Assembly: GCF_027596085.1 (NCBI RefSeq)
Contig: NC_072460.1
Span: 12,778,326-12,842,325, forward strand
Direction: 5' to 3'
Source: Anoplopoma fimbria
Lineage: Eukaryota; Chordata; Actinopteri; Perciformes; Anoplopomatidae
DNA length: 64,000 nt
In this document: positions 35,071-48,082 of the stretch, in pieces
How positions within the stretch are numbered: the first letter of the stretch is position 1
How the letters are laid out: each line of letters starts with the position of its first letter
Notes under the pieces: generated by a model
Databases searched by the model: none
Told to the model about the DNA's origin: nothing
What the model saw: only the letters and a program-made list of their open reading frames with translations
Made by a program: the position numbers and the translations under genes

Positions 35071-38000
35071 GTCTCTTTTAACAGTGTTGTAATCATTACT
35101 TGAAGTGAATTCATTTCATCGAAATTGAATGTGTTAATTGTGTGTAATCACACCTAAGTACTATTTAATTATTGGACAACTTCAATAGAAATATTTTTAT
35201 TGGCAGTATTTTGATACAGTCAGTTTATCCAGTGAGTCCCCAATGGTTCTGAGACCATTGAAATCAATCCCACAGTTTACACTGACATTGATCCCAGATG
35301 TGAATCAGATAAACTGTCCCTCATGACAATATCAATCAAATACAGTAACAACATGTGTTGAATGATCTAATCCTAGAGCACATTTCTCATGCGCTGCCCA
35401 AAGCCTTTAGGTTTAAATGATCAGTTGGAGCGTAAAAGGATCTCGTTGCAGCGTCGCTGTCATTTCCAAAGCTGACATCGGACTGGTTTGCCCTCCAGTT
35501 GGAAACGATTGTCACTAACTTTGATTATGTCACTGTGTTTGTGTTGACAAATTGAATGTGACAAATTACAAACTTCCTTGAATTTCTTTCGTAGGAATCT
35601 ATATATCATTTTTACGGGTGTTGTCAAAGTCGTCATCTGTATATGTTCATGCAACATATCAGGGTTGGAATCATTTTTCACCTTTTTTTTTTTCACAGGG
35701 TTCAATTATTTTAATTGCTAACCTAAAACAACAGAGCCACTTTGGAGAGCTAGTTCCAGCCAGTGTCCTGATGCGTGTCAACATGTCTGCAGTCTATTCA
35801 TTCATTGCCATGGTTTTGACTGGATGAAGACTGAAAATAATTTGCCTCAATTTACAAATCAAAGGACCCAAAGCTCCTGGATCAGTTTACATAAACTATT
35901 TGTAATCCCTCTGTCTGTTTACATTAGTATTCTCTTAACTCTTAGAAGCCATTAAGTCAGTGAGCTTAGAACTGGTAAATTACTAAATCTGGTTTCACAA
36001 TTACAACTTTAGAAAAACATCTTTATTAGCTAGCTCATAAAGACCAGTAGTGTACATTTTTGCCAATAAACATATATAGCATTGTCAATTTATATGATTA
36101 CTAAACATACAGTAACCTATAACTTTAACAGCAAAAAAAAAATCGTTTTAGGAAATCGATTTATTAAGCTGAACGCCATTTGCCAATCCTTTGTGAGTGT
36201 ATGTGTAAGTGCTTTCTTGGATATAGACCTGAACCCAAGTTTATTTGAAAACACCTCATGCTAAAAGTGTAAAACATATCTCCAAACCCTTTAACACTCC
36301 TAAGCCCAATTACAATCCAGCCCCTTAAGAACACATCTATCTTAGTTTGAGCCGTTTATGAGTAAATATTTGTCAACAATTTTTACGGAGCCCTGGACAA
36401 ACTCAAAACGGCATTTCGGGTGACCTGTTGGGGCGGCTGGTTGAGTCAGCATCTATGAAGACTCGCTGTTGGACGGTTTTAGAATTAACACTCCCTGGTA
36501 ATTGGTTTGGAATGGCACTTAATATGGTGGCCAGGAGTGGAAGTGGGTAGGGAGAGGGTTTAGGGGCCTGATTGGAATGGGGCCCTTGTTTTCAAGAAAA
36601 ATATGTCACCAGGGATTTAAAGCTGATTACTTTCTGTGTTCTGTGTAAGCCACAATATTCAGTTGAAGAATACTTCTGTTTGTTCTGCCTCTCTGGGTTT
36701 TTTCATCCCCCCGTTTGGCTCTTCGCTCCTCCACTAAAGCCCCTACATGTCTGCAGTTTTCACCTGTCGTTCCCTGTTTTTCCTCTCCATCCTCCCCAGT
36801 GTAACCATATCCTTCTACCTGCTCTTGCGTGGTGAATTTGTTCCACTTGAGGACCCACTACAACAGTGGAAATCGAATCCCCACCACCACCACCATCGCT
36901 GCAGGTGTTCCTTTGCTGCCCCTTTGTCCCTCCCCCACCCCGACTGCAAACCCACACACCCGATGCAGAATAGGGATCATCCATGTCTGATTTGGTGTGT
37001 GCTGAGGCGTGATAAATTAAATTACAGTGCTGTCATGCAAAGATTCTAGACCCCACAGTAAGGCCTGGTTTTTACAGTACATTGGCTAGCCCCCCCCCCC
37101 CCCTTCATGTATGAAGCACAGATGCAATTTTCTGCCAAGCTTGACTCACATAGTCTGTAAGCATCTGTTGCTGCGTGGGGGCTTTGATTTGCAATTAAAG
37201 AGGAAAAATAATTAAGTCATGCATGGAATTTGCCTCGCAAAATATTTCACAATAAATTTCCCCCCTAAATGGGTTAACTTTTCTGCTACTCATTTCAGAT
37301 TTCCCATCAAAGAATGATCTTTCCTGTAACTGTCAGAGATTGAGAAATCAGTGTTGCTACCAAATGAGTTGTTGCAGTACACTGTGCCGGGCCCTCCACT
37401 GGGTGGGGATCATCAGGCTACGCAGAGTAAACAGGATGTTCACTGCCACGCTTTCTCCATGTCAATGCATTTTGGTTTCCAGTAAAGTCCCTCTGATGTT
37501 TTCCATTTCATCCTCTGGGAACAACTTAGGGCGGAGTTTTGCAAGAATTAAAATGGTCTGTGTGTTCGGTGCCACTGAAGCTGTTAGTCTGTAAGTGATT
37601 AACGGTGTGACAAATTCAGAATTTGTCCAACTATGGTACCTCAGCTTACAATGTGATACATAAATGGTTAGTGTATGGCTTTTAAAGGCAGCAGAAATCA
37701 ACTAGAGTTTGGTGACTACACTAAAAAACAAGAACTTAAAGTGCACCGAAAATGGTTATGTGTCCTCATCAGTGAGGGTGGAGCTGGGGAGGAAATGAAG
37801 GCCGGTGGAGTTGATTAATAATGACAACTTTGTGTATGAGCCAGAAAGCTCCCAGCCTAATACATTTTACTGCTGCTGTCTGCAGTGTCTCTGGAATAAA
37901 TCACAATATTACAGCGCTCGCAAAACAAAATGATAAAAGGTTTCTTTAGCACAGAGCCCAAGCCGAGAAAGAGGACAATATCAGTTCATTAAAGTAATTG

Positions 38001-41000
38001 GTTTAATGTTTCAAATTAGCTAGAGAGATTTCATAATGGAGCGGAGGTGATGCTATTGGATAACCCGTCCTTTGCAGAATTCATCATGCTCCTCTGTTCC
38101 TTCCTGGCTTGTTGATCCTCCAGAGCACTAAAATGGGAAAGGTGAGGCTTGATGAATATTCATAACCCGTTAACACTGGCTTCATCTGCAGAAGTAAACC
38201 AGTTAGACGTGTTGCTATTTACGGGGTGTGACCACAGCTTCTCATTGTTTATCTTTCCGTTAATTCAGTGTGGTTTATTCATGATGGATGTTCCAAATAT
38301 AAAGCATCCCTGTGGACTGTGAATTTGATAGTCTCAATCATTCTGTTGGAATGATGTTGCACTCTTGTACTCAGAATGTCTTGCAGCTAACGTATAGATA
38401 AAGGAGAAACTTGACGTATCAAGGTGGACAGGAGCAGCCCTCAGTTTTGACAGCGGTGTGACGGTTTGGCGAGGGTGTTATGTTCTGTTGTGAATCTGTC
38501 GGGTTTGTCATCACCTCTTGATTAGGCTGCTATCTCTGCTCAGCCTGTGAGGACGAGGACCGGGGGGGAGGAGAGCAGCAGAAATGGGGACAGGGGACAA
38601 ATCTTTTTGCCTCCACATTGTGTTTCAGGTACTTATATATTTGTGTGTTTGTGTGCGATTTGTCCTTTAGGGATGAGTGGACAGTCAGCTGTGGAAAAGT
38701 TGGGCTCAGGTGGGTGCACATAGTCTGGCCTTTGGTCACAGACACATCTGCTGAGACCACAGAGTCCAGATCCAAACCAGAAGTGACAGTCTGTCTACTG
38801 TAAAGGTCATAGTCTTTATTACCTCTTGAGCTTCCAAGTATCTGTGGTCGCTATCTATTTACCACATTGCATCTTTACTCCCTCCCCTTCCAGCTTCTCC
38901 CTCACCACCCCTCAGTGGCACAGCAGTGGGCACCTTGTGGCATTTTAGAGGAAAAAACCACTGCATGAAATTCATTCCCGTCATATTACAGATCATCTGA
39001 TGCGGTCATCTACTGAAGGTTATCATTTGGAGACGTAATATTGTTGAGCCACTGACAGAGATGTAATAAAGTAGGAGGCAATAACAGCAGTGACATTCAG
39101 CGGCATAATCTGAAATAAACGTCTTATTTATCTGTAAATGTAGCATGTAATGTTCTCAGTGCACTCCTCCCGGTGACATTTTCATGACTACCTCATTGCA
39201 CTGTATTAAAAAAATCATGGGATGATGTAATTCCTACATGATGCATTGTAATACAGGATAAAGGACAGCAAGGGTTCATTTCAAATTTTAGAGGAAAAGA
39301 ACCTTGAAATTAAATAAAATAAATAGTTAAATTCACAGTCATTATTTTGCTTTAACAACATGGCATACTGTGCAATAACAAATTCTATGCAAAACCTAAA
39401 TTTGAATGTCACTGATGAAAATTTGACTATAAATAATCAGCAAATTGCCATTTCCCCTCTGACTGAGCGCCCTCATTTTGTTTTGTGCGACAACAACCTT
39501 TCCTTGATGGTGCTCTAACCTTTGGCGTACCACTGCACATTTGTTTTGTGGCTGACCCGTAGCTATTTACAGTAAACATGCTTAATGAGTTGTGCTGGTG
39601 AGGGAAGTGCTGGTCATATCTGGCAGCCGGGCAACTCTGAGCACGCAGGAAACCAAATCAGTCATTTCCCGCCAATTAGTGAGTGATTAACGGCAGGCTG
39701 GCTGACCTTCTGGCCACCTAATGACTTTAACTGGATCAATGGATCTCCAATCACCACATCAGCAACGGTGCAGTCAGTGGAGCGGCCCTGCAGGAGCAGA
39801 GAGTAGTAGAATCTACCTCTGACTTCCCACTTCTCACTCTTATTCTAGCGTTGGCCTGTCACCTCTCTTTCTCCCTGTAAAATTGTCACATCAGTGCCCT
39901 TTTTATGTTTTTCCCTCCGATCTGTTGGCTCACTGCCATCTTTTTTCTGTCACTCTGTGGCTCCAAGCGCCTCTTCAACACATTTAAGCACATTCTTATA
40001 CTTTCTTTTAACCCATTGTTACCTGCACACTCCAGAGCAGCAGTTGAGACTAGGACTGCAACAAATGGTAATTTACAATGTCGTTTCATTTTTAATAATA
40101 CAAATTTTCTTTTTAATTATTTTATCTTTTGAAAAAAGGGAAATATCCAACACAAGTTCTCAGAGCCAACGGGTCTTTTTCACAGCATACTTTTTACAGC
40201 AGGAAAAACCCAGGTGTTAACATCAATGATGGATCTCTTCTACTCAAGTGACCAGTGAGCCAGCATGCATAGCTGTTGATAATAAAATCAATGATGTTCC
40301 TCTGTGAAAAGGGTCTATGATATAAAACTCTCATTTCATAAGAAGGAACCTGCAAATTTTCCCTGATAAATGACAAATTGCTTATCTAAAGTTTTTGATT
40401 TTCAGTTGATCAACCAATCAATTAATTATCTAATTGTTTCTGCACAAGTCTAGACGAGCCCTCATATTAAACCCCTTATCTAGCTGCCAACTTCTTTCCT
40501 CCTAAAGGCGCTAGTGCCTAACCAGCAAACACACTGTCCTTACTCACAATGTTGTTCCACTTATGTAATGACACAATCTTCCCAGGTGGAGCTGTTGGTG
40601 TAGTTGCTGGAAAATTATTCAGGCTGCAAATACACTTTTGCCGCCAAGGGAATGTTGTTTTAGTGGTTCTTAGAGAAACCAACAAGACACTTTATCGATG
40701 CTCTTCGCTTACACACATCATTTATTTTTACAACACGGAAGAGAGGGTAGTACTTATATGTGAACCGCTTTAACTCTGATACAATTAATAATACAAGGCA
40801 GCATGGACTACAGGTTATGTACTTTATTTAATAATGCAGAAGCAGACATAAACAAATGATTAATATGTATGAAATGTTTACAACGGAAGAACAACGGGGG
40901 GTAATATTTGTGGTTATGCCTGTATACATTTCCTGTCAATTTCCTTACCGCCCTTTTTCCCTAAAACTGTTTATGCTATTAACCCCATTGGCCACTTTAT

Positions 41001-41811
41001 CACTGACACCCATTTCTCATTAACTAGGATTTTTCTCTAGGAATCTTTTTCCTCCGCCATCTGTGTCCACTTAGCTACATTTGGTTTTGTGCATCTGCTA
41101 AAAGTTCTAATTTCTTTACAGTTACATTACATTTTTTTCTCATTCACATTTATTTCATGTTAATTTGAAGAAACAGAACAAACATCCACCAATATCCATC
41201 ACATCTTCTTCTATGACACAGTATCCTCTTGGCTCTTTATGCTTCACTCTTTTGTGCTCTCCATCACAGTACTTCTTTCCCTCTCTCTCTGAACCTCCAC
41301 ACCCATACTGCAGCCATTTGCTATATTGCCTCTGTCTCCTTGCTTTTTAAGCTGATGGACTTGTCTCTCTCTCTCATTCTCTCTCTCTACGTCTTTTGCT
41401 GACTGCATCTGTTTTTTCCTGCAGCTCTGGACTTTTAAGTTGTTCATTCATAGCCTTCCCTTCTCTCTCGCTCCACCCTCCCGTCTTCCTCCTCATATAT
41501 CATTCCATCTCTGCCAGCAGACTCGCCTACAGTTCAGTCGGTAGGAAAGAAAAATGAGCAGAAAGCTTTTGCAAGGGCAAGTGAGAAGTTTCTCACAGGT
41601 GAATGGTTTTGAGTGAAGGCCCGGCCGGTAGATTCTGCATTGGGGAGTGACAGCTGAGCTAAATGTCTCCTCACAGATACATTTATACTTCAGAGTTCAG
41701 AGAGGTGGGTTAACACTCCTGCCTGTTTGATTTTTTCTTAAACATGAAACTCTATGTGGAGATGAAACAATGAGAGAGAAACAGGAGAGACATTATCTCT
41801 ATTGATCGCTC
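35071..41811. other. Noncoding region downstream of huwe1
   Basis: I find no coding exon here. The sequence is mostly AT-rich with C runs (for example 37090-37103) and CT-rich tracts around 41270-41420. Several segments rich in TAAT/ATTA-type motifs (37790-38330, 39650-39760) look like possible conserved noncoding elements. All open frames are short and lack family similarity. Confidence 0.5.
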
Positions 41812-42770
41812 TGTCCACATTAACCCGTTTTCACTCGTTTTCAAATGAAAACGGGGTTTTAGATCTCCTTCCACACACGTGCGTTTCAGCATCGTTTTCG
41901 AAATTATGTGCATCCAGACTTGCTCCCCTGAAAACGAATATCACGTGACTATTCACGTACAGGGTGCATGCATGCCGGTGTAAACAGGACGCACATTGGT
42001 TGCTTGGGTACAGATAATAGATTACACTACTCTTGATACTCGTTGTGCTTGATACTTAAGAACTTCCTCTAAAGTCTTCCTCATAAACTCAAACAGACAC
42101 ATGTCGTGGAAGTTTTTAGAAGTTTTATTTTTCAAGCTTAGTTACAACACTGCAGGTCTAACTCTATGTCTCCCACACAGACAGCACATGTACTTTAAAT
42201 GAACAGTCATTAAACAAAGTTTACTAGATTATGGGTCCATACATCTGGTCAACACACGTTCTGTAGGACTGATGACGTCACTGGACACGCCCCTCTAATC
42301 TCTCCATATCAGCTGATTCCAGCTGAAGCTAAAGAAGTGAATCCCCTCCGGGTTGCCATGGGTCCTAAGTCCCTACATGTTTGAACATCTATGTACAAAC
42401 ATTTGTAACCAATACCACATTCTCCATGTTGAATTAACCTGCTAGTCGATCGGTATCAAGGCTGTTGTTGTTGTTCTCTTCCAGAAAGGGTCACGTGGTA
42501 AGGGGGTGACGAATCAGGGAATGACACGTCATAACTGCTAAGAACCAATCATATAGCGAACGCCGGTGCCTACGTCATCGTTTTCGGACTTCTTAGTTTT
42601 CCGTCATCCACACTATCAGGAAAACGCGCCGTTTTCAAACTCCTCTGTCCTCGGGAGCGTTTTCAAACTTATTCGTTTTCGGTGCCCTAAAACGCGGTGT
42701 AGTGTGGACGCTCGGTGCAAACGCAGAAAAAGATATGCGGATTCATTTGAAAACGGGTTAGTGTGGACGG
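41812..42770. mobile_element. MITE-like DNA element with terminal inverted repeats
   Basis: The left end reads TGTCCACATTAACCCGTTTT. The right end, reverse-complemented, reads CGTCCACACTAACCCGTTTT, a match at 18 of 20 positions. The roughly 960-base interior has many subterminal CGTTTTC motifs in both directions and encodes no transposase. This is the layout of a non-autonomous cut-and-paste element. I do not assign a superfamily because a target duplication is not clear. Confidence 0.65.
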
Positions 42771-43239
42771 GAGGCTTATTTACTTATTTATATGTACTTA
42801 TTTATATGTACTTATTTACTTCCATCTTCCACTTTCTCCTGCCCTCTAAATAATATAGTGTTGGTTTAAGCTTTAATTGCTTGGTCTAAACAGAGCCTGT
42901 GGAGATGAAATGACTCAAACGGTGGTTCCGACTGTGAATCCCATTGACCATTAAGTCTTAGTATCTTCCCGTTGATAAAGGAAAATCAGTTTTCTTACGG
43001 TAAAATCGCCTTTATGTTGCCTTAGTTAGTTAGTTGTTAAGTGCCCAGCACACATGGATATACAAGACACCAAAAAAGTACTGTTTTAGTGATGAAACTT
43101 TAGTAAAACATGCATATAACAAAGAAAATCTGTCTCTACAAATAGAAAAATAACTAACTTTCCTAAGAAATAAAACACCACCTTTCTCTTCTTTTCATTC
43201 CTTTCTCTTCATGGCTCTTCCCCAAATCTTACATAAATG

Positions 43240-43240
<1 letters not shown>

Positions 43241-43271
<31 letters not shown>

Positions 43272-43304
43272 ATTTAATGTAAAGAACAACAACAACAACA
43301 ACAG
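43241..43304. repeat. Adjacent ACT and AAC trinucleotide microsatellites
   Basis: A pure ACT array of ten units (43241-43270) is followed after a short spacer by about six AAC units (about 43285-43304). Confidence 0.85.
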
Positions 43305-43999
43305 CTGTATGTGATTGCAGACTAATCCATCTTTGTCATGTCCGCCTCATGTTCTTCTCACATTGAGTTTTTGTCTCCCCTCCTGGCGTCCATCCAGCCA
43401 CAGTTTTGACCCTGAACTCTCAGCCTTTCTTCAGCCATCCAGCCTCTCCTGAGGATAATGGCAGAGGTTCCCACCTATCTAAACTGGCTTCATCAATCAT
43501 TATTCCCATGCTGTCTTCCCCCGTGGCAGCTTTTGTCTGCATGCCTGGCATATCCTCTGGCAGCAGTGGCAGATGGGCACGCTGACACCCTCGGGTTGGA
43601 GAGGCACAAGGAAAAACTACAGCAGGTCAGTGGGGATAGTGGTGTTCTGACTGTACATGGTGCTGACCCAATTACCTGAATTGTTGTCAGTACTTTGTTT
43701 CTAGGAACAAGTTTGGAATGATTGCGATGGCTACATGTCATCATATCTGTTTGTTTATGTCTCTTCTCCGGCATAGTTCAAAACTGATTTGAAACATATA
43801 TCAGTGTTTGTGTATTTCTTGGAGGGATGAAAGCTTCCCAGTCAACTACAGAGTGAGTATGTTGTAATTTGATTCTAGTCTATTTATCTTTTAAGTACAG
43901 ACGAAAACATATATTGTACAATGTGCTGTAAACAAAGTGACAGAAAAAGACAATTAGATGATTAATAAAAATAATTAATTTGATATATTCTAGCAAGAA

Positions 44000-44800
44000 T
44001 AAGTCTCTCTACAGCCTGTGATGGTTCTATTAGGCACTGTGGTGATTATAGCTAAAGTCTAATGTCGACATGCTGACATGCTGCAGGTATAATGTTGTAA
44101 ACCCGTCCCCTGTCATTATAAGACATTTAGAAAAAATAATCCAGGATTTCTCACAGGGCAGGAGGAGAAGTGGATGAGTCACAGGGCTTTCAATCAGTTT
44201 GAGACTAGTTTTATTGTACCAAAGTGTTTGTCCGGTGTTTTCAGTACTGATGTTATGTTATTTATTATTTTACTTAATTGGTTTTGTCGCCCAAACAGTT
44301 TTGTTGCATAAACACAAGGATGTGTTTTTGTTGAATTCACAACGTTAACCAGGTGTGACTACCGAAGGGTTTAGAAAGTAACGCCAAGAGATCGGACAAA
44401 GCATCAGTTTGTGACAAGCTGGAATGAGAAAGTGTTTTCAGTATCTTACTGTAGCTTGTGAGCATGCTAACATTTGCTGAGTAGCACTAAACATAAAGTA
44501 CAACTAAGTGTGGGAGCAGCATTAGTTTTGTTTTTTTAAGTATTTGGTCATAAACCAAAATATTGGACTAACTATATTTCTGACCTGATGATGGTGCTAG
44601 ATGAATCAGAGGATCAACAAACTTAATTGATCCTGAGGGGAAAATGAATGTATGAACCAAAATTCATTTCAGTCAAAAGCCATAAATGTCAACCTTGTGT
44701 TGGCACTATAAGAAAAGTCTGGGATCACCAAAATCATTAGGATTCACCATCCTGACAGGCCGACATTGCCATCGAGACAACCATGCCGTTAACGGGGCTA
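44000..44800. repeat. Degenerate teleost interspersed repeat, apparently split by an insertion
   Basis: The left part (about 44000-44096) contains CATGCTGACATGCTGCAGGT and ATAATGTT. The right part (about 44436-44800) contains GCATGCTAACATTTGCTGAG, CTGATGATGGTGCTAGATGA, GATCCTGAGGGGAAAATGAA and TGGGATCACC. From memory these blocks are consecutive in one very common fish repeat. Here about 340 unrelated bases separate them. Confidence 0.6.
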
Positions 44801-44959
44801 ATAGAAATGACAAAAAGCTGTTTGTATTAAATACTTGTACATGGCCCCTCACAAATTTAATAGCACAAAAATGAAAGATTAGCAGAAAAATAATACCCTT
44901 AAGACGCTATTGGAAATATATGTCAAAGTACTCCAAACAGAGAGGGGTAAGCTTTTCAA

Positions 44960-45250
44960 CAGTCTGCAGTCAGCAATGGGAAAAGCTCAGTGAGTTTGGG
45001 ATTTTAACTTAGAGCATGGATTTGAAAAGAGTAATTGTTTAGAGGATCCAAAGGGTTTTGTGGGTGGAATAGGACTTGGGAGGTTTAAAATATAAACTGC
45101 TGCCAGTCCATTCATTGCTTTTAAAGCAAAGAAAGGAAGATTCACTTTTTTTATAGCTGGATTTTGGATGAGCTGGAGGGGAAATAAGGCCAACTGACTG
45201 ACACATACGTTCACAGTAATCAAGATGCAAAGAGATAAAAAGCATGTAAA
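44960..45250. repeat. Degenerate interspersed repeat
   Basis: The text AGCTGGATTTTGGATGAGCT and ACAGTAATCAAGATG followed by GATAAAAAGCATGTAAAAC resembles a common fish LINE-associated repeat as I remember it. Short open frames on the minus strand here are by-products. Boundaries are approximate. Confidence 0.4.
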
Positions 45251-45929
45251 ACAAAACACCTGCAGATCTCTATCACCATGTGTTTTGGATCACAGTCACC
45301 TGATGACATTTATATTGTCACAACAGCAAACACAGCCAGACAAGCCCTGGATTACCCAGCCCTTTATTACCCTGAAATCAGATCACCCCCCCCCCCACCC
45401 AGACTCAGATAAGAGACGACAGTAATGTCTGACACATTTTTATTCACCAACGTTACGTAACATTCATCCCAGTCATGCCTTTGATTACACTGTAATGAAC
45501 TGGAGCCCAGTCAATGTCTTAGTGGCAGAATGAATTAAAAGAGCTTATGGAAGTTGAGCCCAGTGGAGTGTAGAGATTACCAACAAATACCTTGGACGGT
45601 CATTATTTTACCTTTGTAGTCTATTACATCCCGGATTGGTGCAGGAAGAGAAGACGGGGAACGGGGGCTGTAGGGCCATAGGCTATGTTCTCTATGCTAA
45701 TGTACAGTTTGCATTATTATGCTGCATGACTGAATATAATGCAGTAATAAGAGCAGCTGGACATCAAATCCAGACTGTATACAGGGAGGAAGACGAGGAC
45801 AGAGGGATAGATAGAGGACAGGAAGGAGGAGGGGGGGTACAATAAAGGCATGGTCAGAATCCACAGGGAGTGAGGTGAAGAGAGAGAGTGAGGGAGGGAA
45901 CAGAGGAGGAGGGAGGGAGGCAGGCAGAG

Positions 45930-46150
45930 AAGAAGGGTGATGTCACCTCTAACAGGCAGCCAATGAGAGTCAGGGAGGGAGAAAGAGAGCGGCCGGAGGA
46001 GGGTGTGTTTTTCTATCACTGCAGCATCAGCAGAGAGGAGAGGAACGCAATCAATTTCATAGAGAAGAGGAAGAAAAGGCGCAAGTAGATAAGGAAGAGA
46101 GGGAAAAAAGAAGCAAGGAGTTTCCAGAGAAAAGGAACATCACTGAGAAG
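45930..46150 (+). promoter_or_regulatory. Candidate promoter and untranslated first exon of an unseen gene
   Basis: A CRE-like GTGATGTCACC (45937-45946) and a CCAAT box in GCAGCCAATGAG (CCAAT at 45960-45964) are followed by purine-rich, GC-moderate sequence that ends GAGAAG|GTAAGA with a good splice donor after 46150. No ATG-initiated conserved frame is present. The layout suits a noncoding first exon of a gene whose coding part lies to the right of the window, but nothing proves transcription. Confidence 0.25.
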
Positions 46151-47832
46151 GTAAGAGGATTTTTTGTGACGAGACACACAGTTTGTCATTAAACAGAATG
46201 AGAGCGGTGGAGAACTGGTGAGCAGATTAATTAGGCTGTTAGGTGGAGGTGGCTTGTTATGGAATTGCACCTTTGCCTCATCTACCACTAGCAGTAAAAG
46301 ATGACATTCTGGTTCATGTAAATAACTTTAACTGCTTTTTTTTTTTAAATGTCTTCTCTCTGGCACTTTGTCTCATTCCCATAAGATATTTTCATGTTTA
46401 GGAAACTATGAAATTAGAGCTTTTTCAACACACTGAGTTTGGAAAAAGAATAATTACACTGATTACACTACCAACGCTTCTTTATTTAAATGGTATTGAA
46501 GGTTGTGATTAATTATACTGCACACTGCATTACTTTGAACTGAAAAAATACATTTTGTGTCTTGAAGCCAGGTGTCATGGATAACCTGTTGGTGAAGATT
46601 ACTTTTAGAGAAAATGTTTTCCCTTTTGTTTTTATGTATTTATCTTGCTGATTTAACATGCAGTGCATTGCATGCAACAGGGTCTCCTCTGACATTAATA
46701 TTGAATATACAGCAGCGCTTAATGCCGTTGTATGAACACTGAACAATTTATCAGCCAGATTATAAGATCCTTTACAATGTGTTGTTATCTGATATGTTTA
46801 AAGTTGGTATTCTTGTTTATAGAAAACTGTATGTGATTTTGATAACTTGATTTTTAGTTTATGTGGTGTATTGAACTGCACTTTATACCTGTTCCATATA
46901 GTTGTTGCAAAAATCTCCAGACAGTCCTTTACAATTTCCCACCAAATTAAAAAAATATATAATGCACTTTTAATCGCCTCCTTTGCAATTCATATTACAT
47001 TGTGCACTGTTTTGCAAACTGGTGGTAATTTCTCAGGCAAATTATTTGCTTTGCCTCTCCTGCTGCCATGCTGATTTAATTCATTTCATCTCCACATTCC
47101 CCTCCCCCAGCTAATAGCTGAGTGGCTTAATGTTAAGTACTGCCCATGATTGCAATGTGCAGCGTTTTTCCTTGATGTGGGAATGTAACTCTGCTGTAAG
47201 TGGACGGCATAGCGGAGAACACACAACAATTTTCTAGTCTACCAATCTTATTTCCTGCAGCTGCAGTAGGTCTGTTTTTTCAGAGAAGAGTAACCTGAAA
47301 CTACAGACCTTGAAGCGTAGAAAGACAAGAAGCTAGGGACGAAAAAGAGAGGACTAGAGGACGGAAAGAAAGGAAAAAAAGATTCAGTTATCAACAGGAG
47401 ACAGAATGACTGAGATATTTATACGGGAGGAGAGATCAGGGGAAGTGAAAATAAGGGTGGGGCAGCGCTCGCAGCAGACTATGTGGAGGTGTGCCCATGA
47501 AAAGGAGGCACTCACCTGGCTCCATGCCTGCTGTCACCCTCTGTGGCCTGTTACACATCTGTTCTACCCAACAGCAGAAATAGACAATGTTCCACCAGTT
47601 GTGTTAATGAGGTAGAAAACTGTATTGCCAGAAGCAGCTGCTAAGACTGGAAACTTGTTCCGTCTGTAGTGTTGTGCATGTCTGGTGTTTTGTGGGATAT
47701 CTTTGTGCATCTGTCCATAACATGAACCCCTATCCTAAATATATGACCACATACACAAATATATGTACATTAAGTGTGTCTGCTCAAGTCATGTGAGTGC
47801 ATGTGTGTAATAGTGATACACTGAACCTACGC

Positions 47833-47858
47833 TCTCCCTCCCTCCCTCCCTCCCTCCT
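47833..47858. repeat. TCCC microsatellite
   Basis: Short tandem array of TCCC units. Confidence 0.8.
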
Positions 47859-48044
47859 TGCCTCAGTAGCCTGAAGCTTGTCCCAGATGAACCCAGTCGA
47901 GGGACCGGAGGGGAGGGAAGGCACTGCGCCTGACAATGACTTGTTACCATCTGTACAACATCCATAAACATACTGCACTGCACACATTCACACAATAGAT
48001 CAAGATACAGCTGCTGCTGAAGAGGGCGTGTTGGAGTGAATGAG

Positions 48045-48082
48045 TATGTGTGCGTGTGCGTGTGCGTGTGTGTGTGTGTGCA
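48045..48082. repeat. GT/GC-GT microsatellite
   Basis: A GTGTGC-interrupted run leading into pure GT units. Confidence 0.8.

Noticed and set aside
43458..43679. 73-codon plus-strand frame with a GTCAGT donor-like site after LQQ
   Set aside because: No recognisable protein, no convincing upstream acceptor and no neighbouring exon. At most a conserved noncoding segment.
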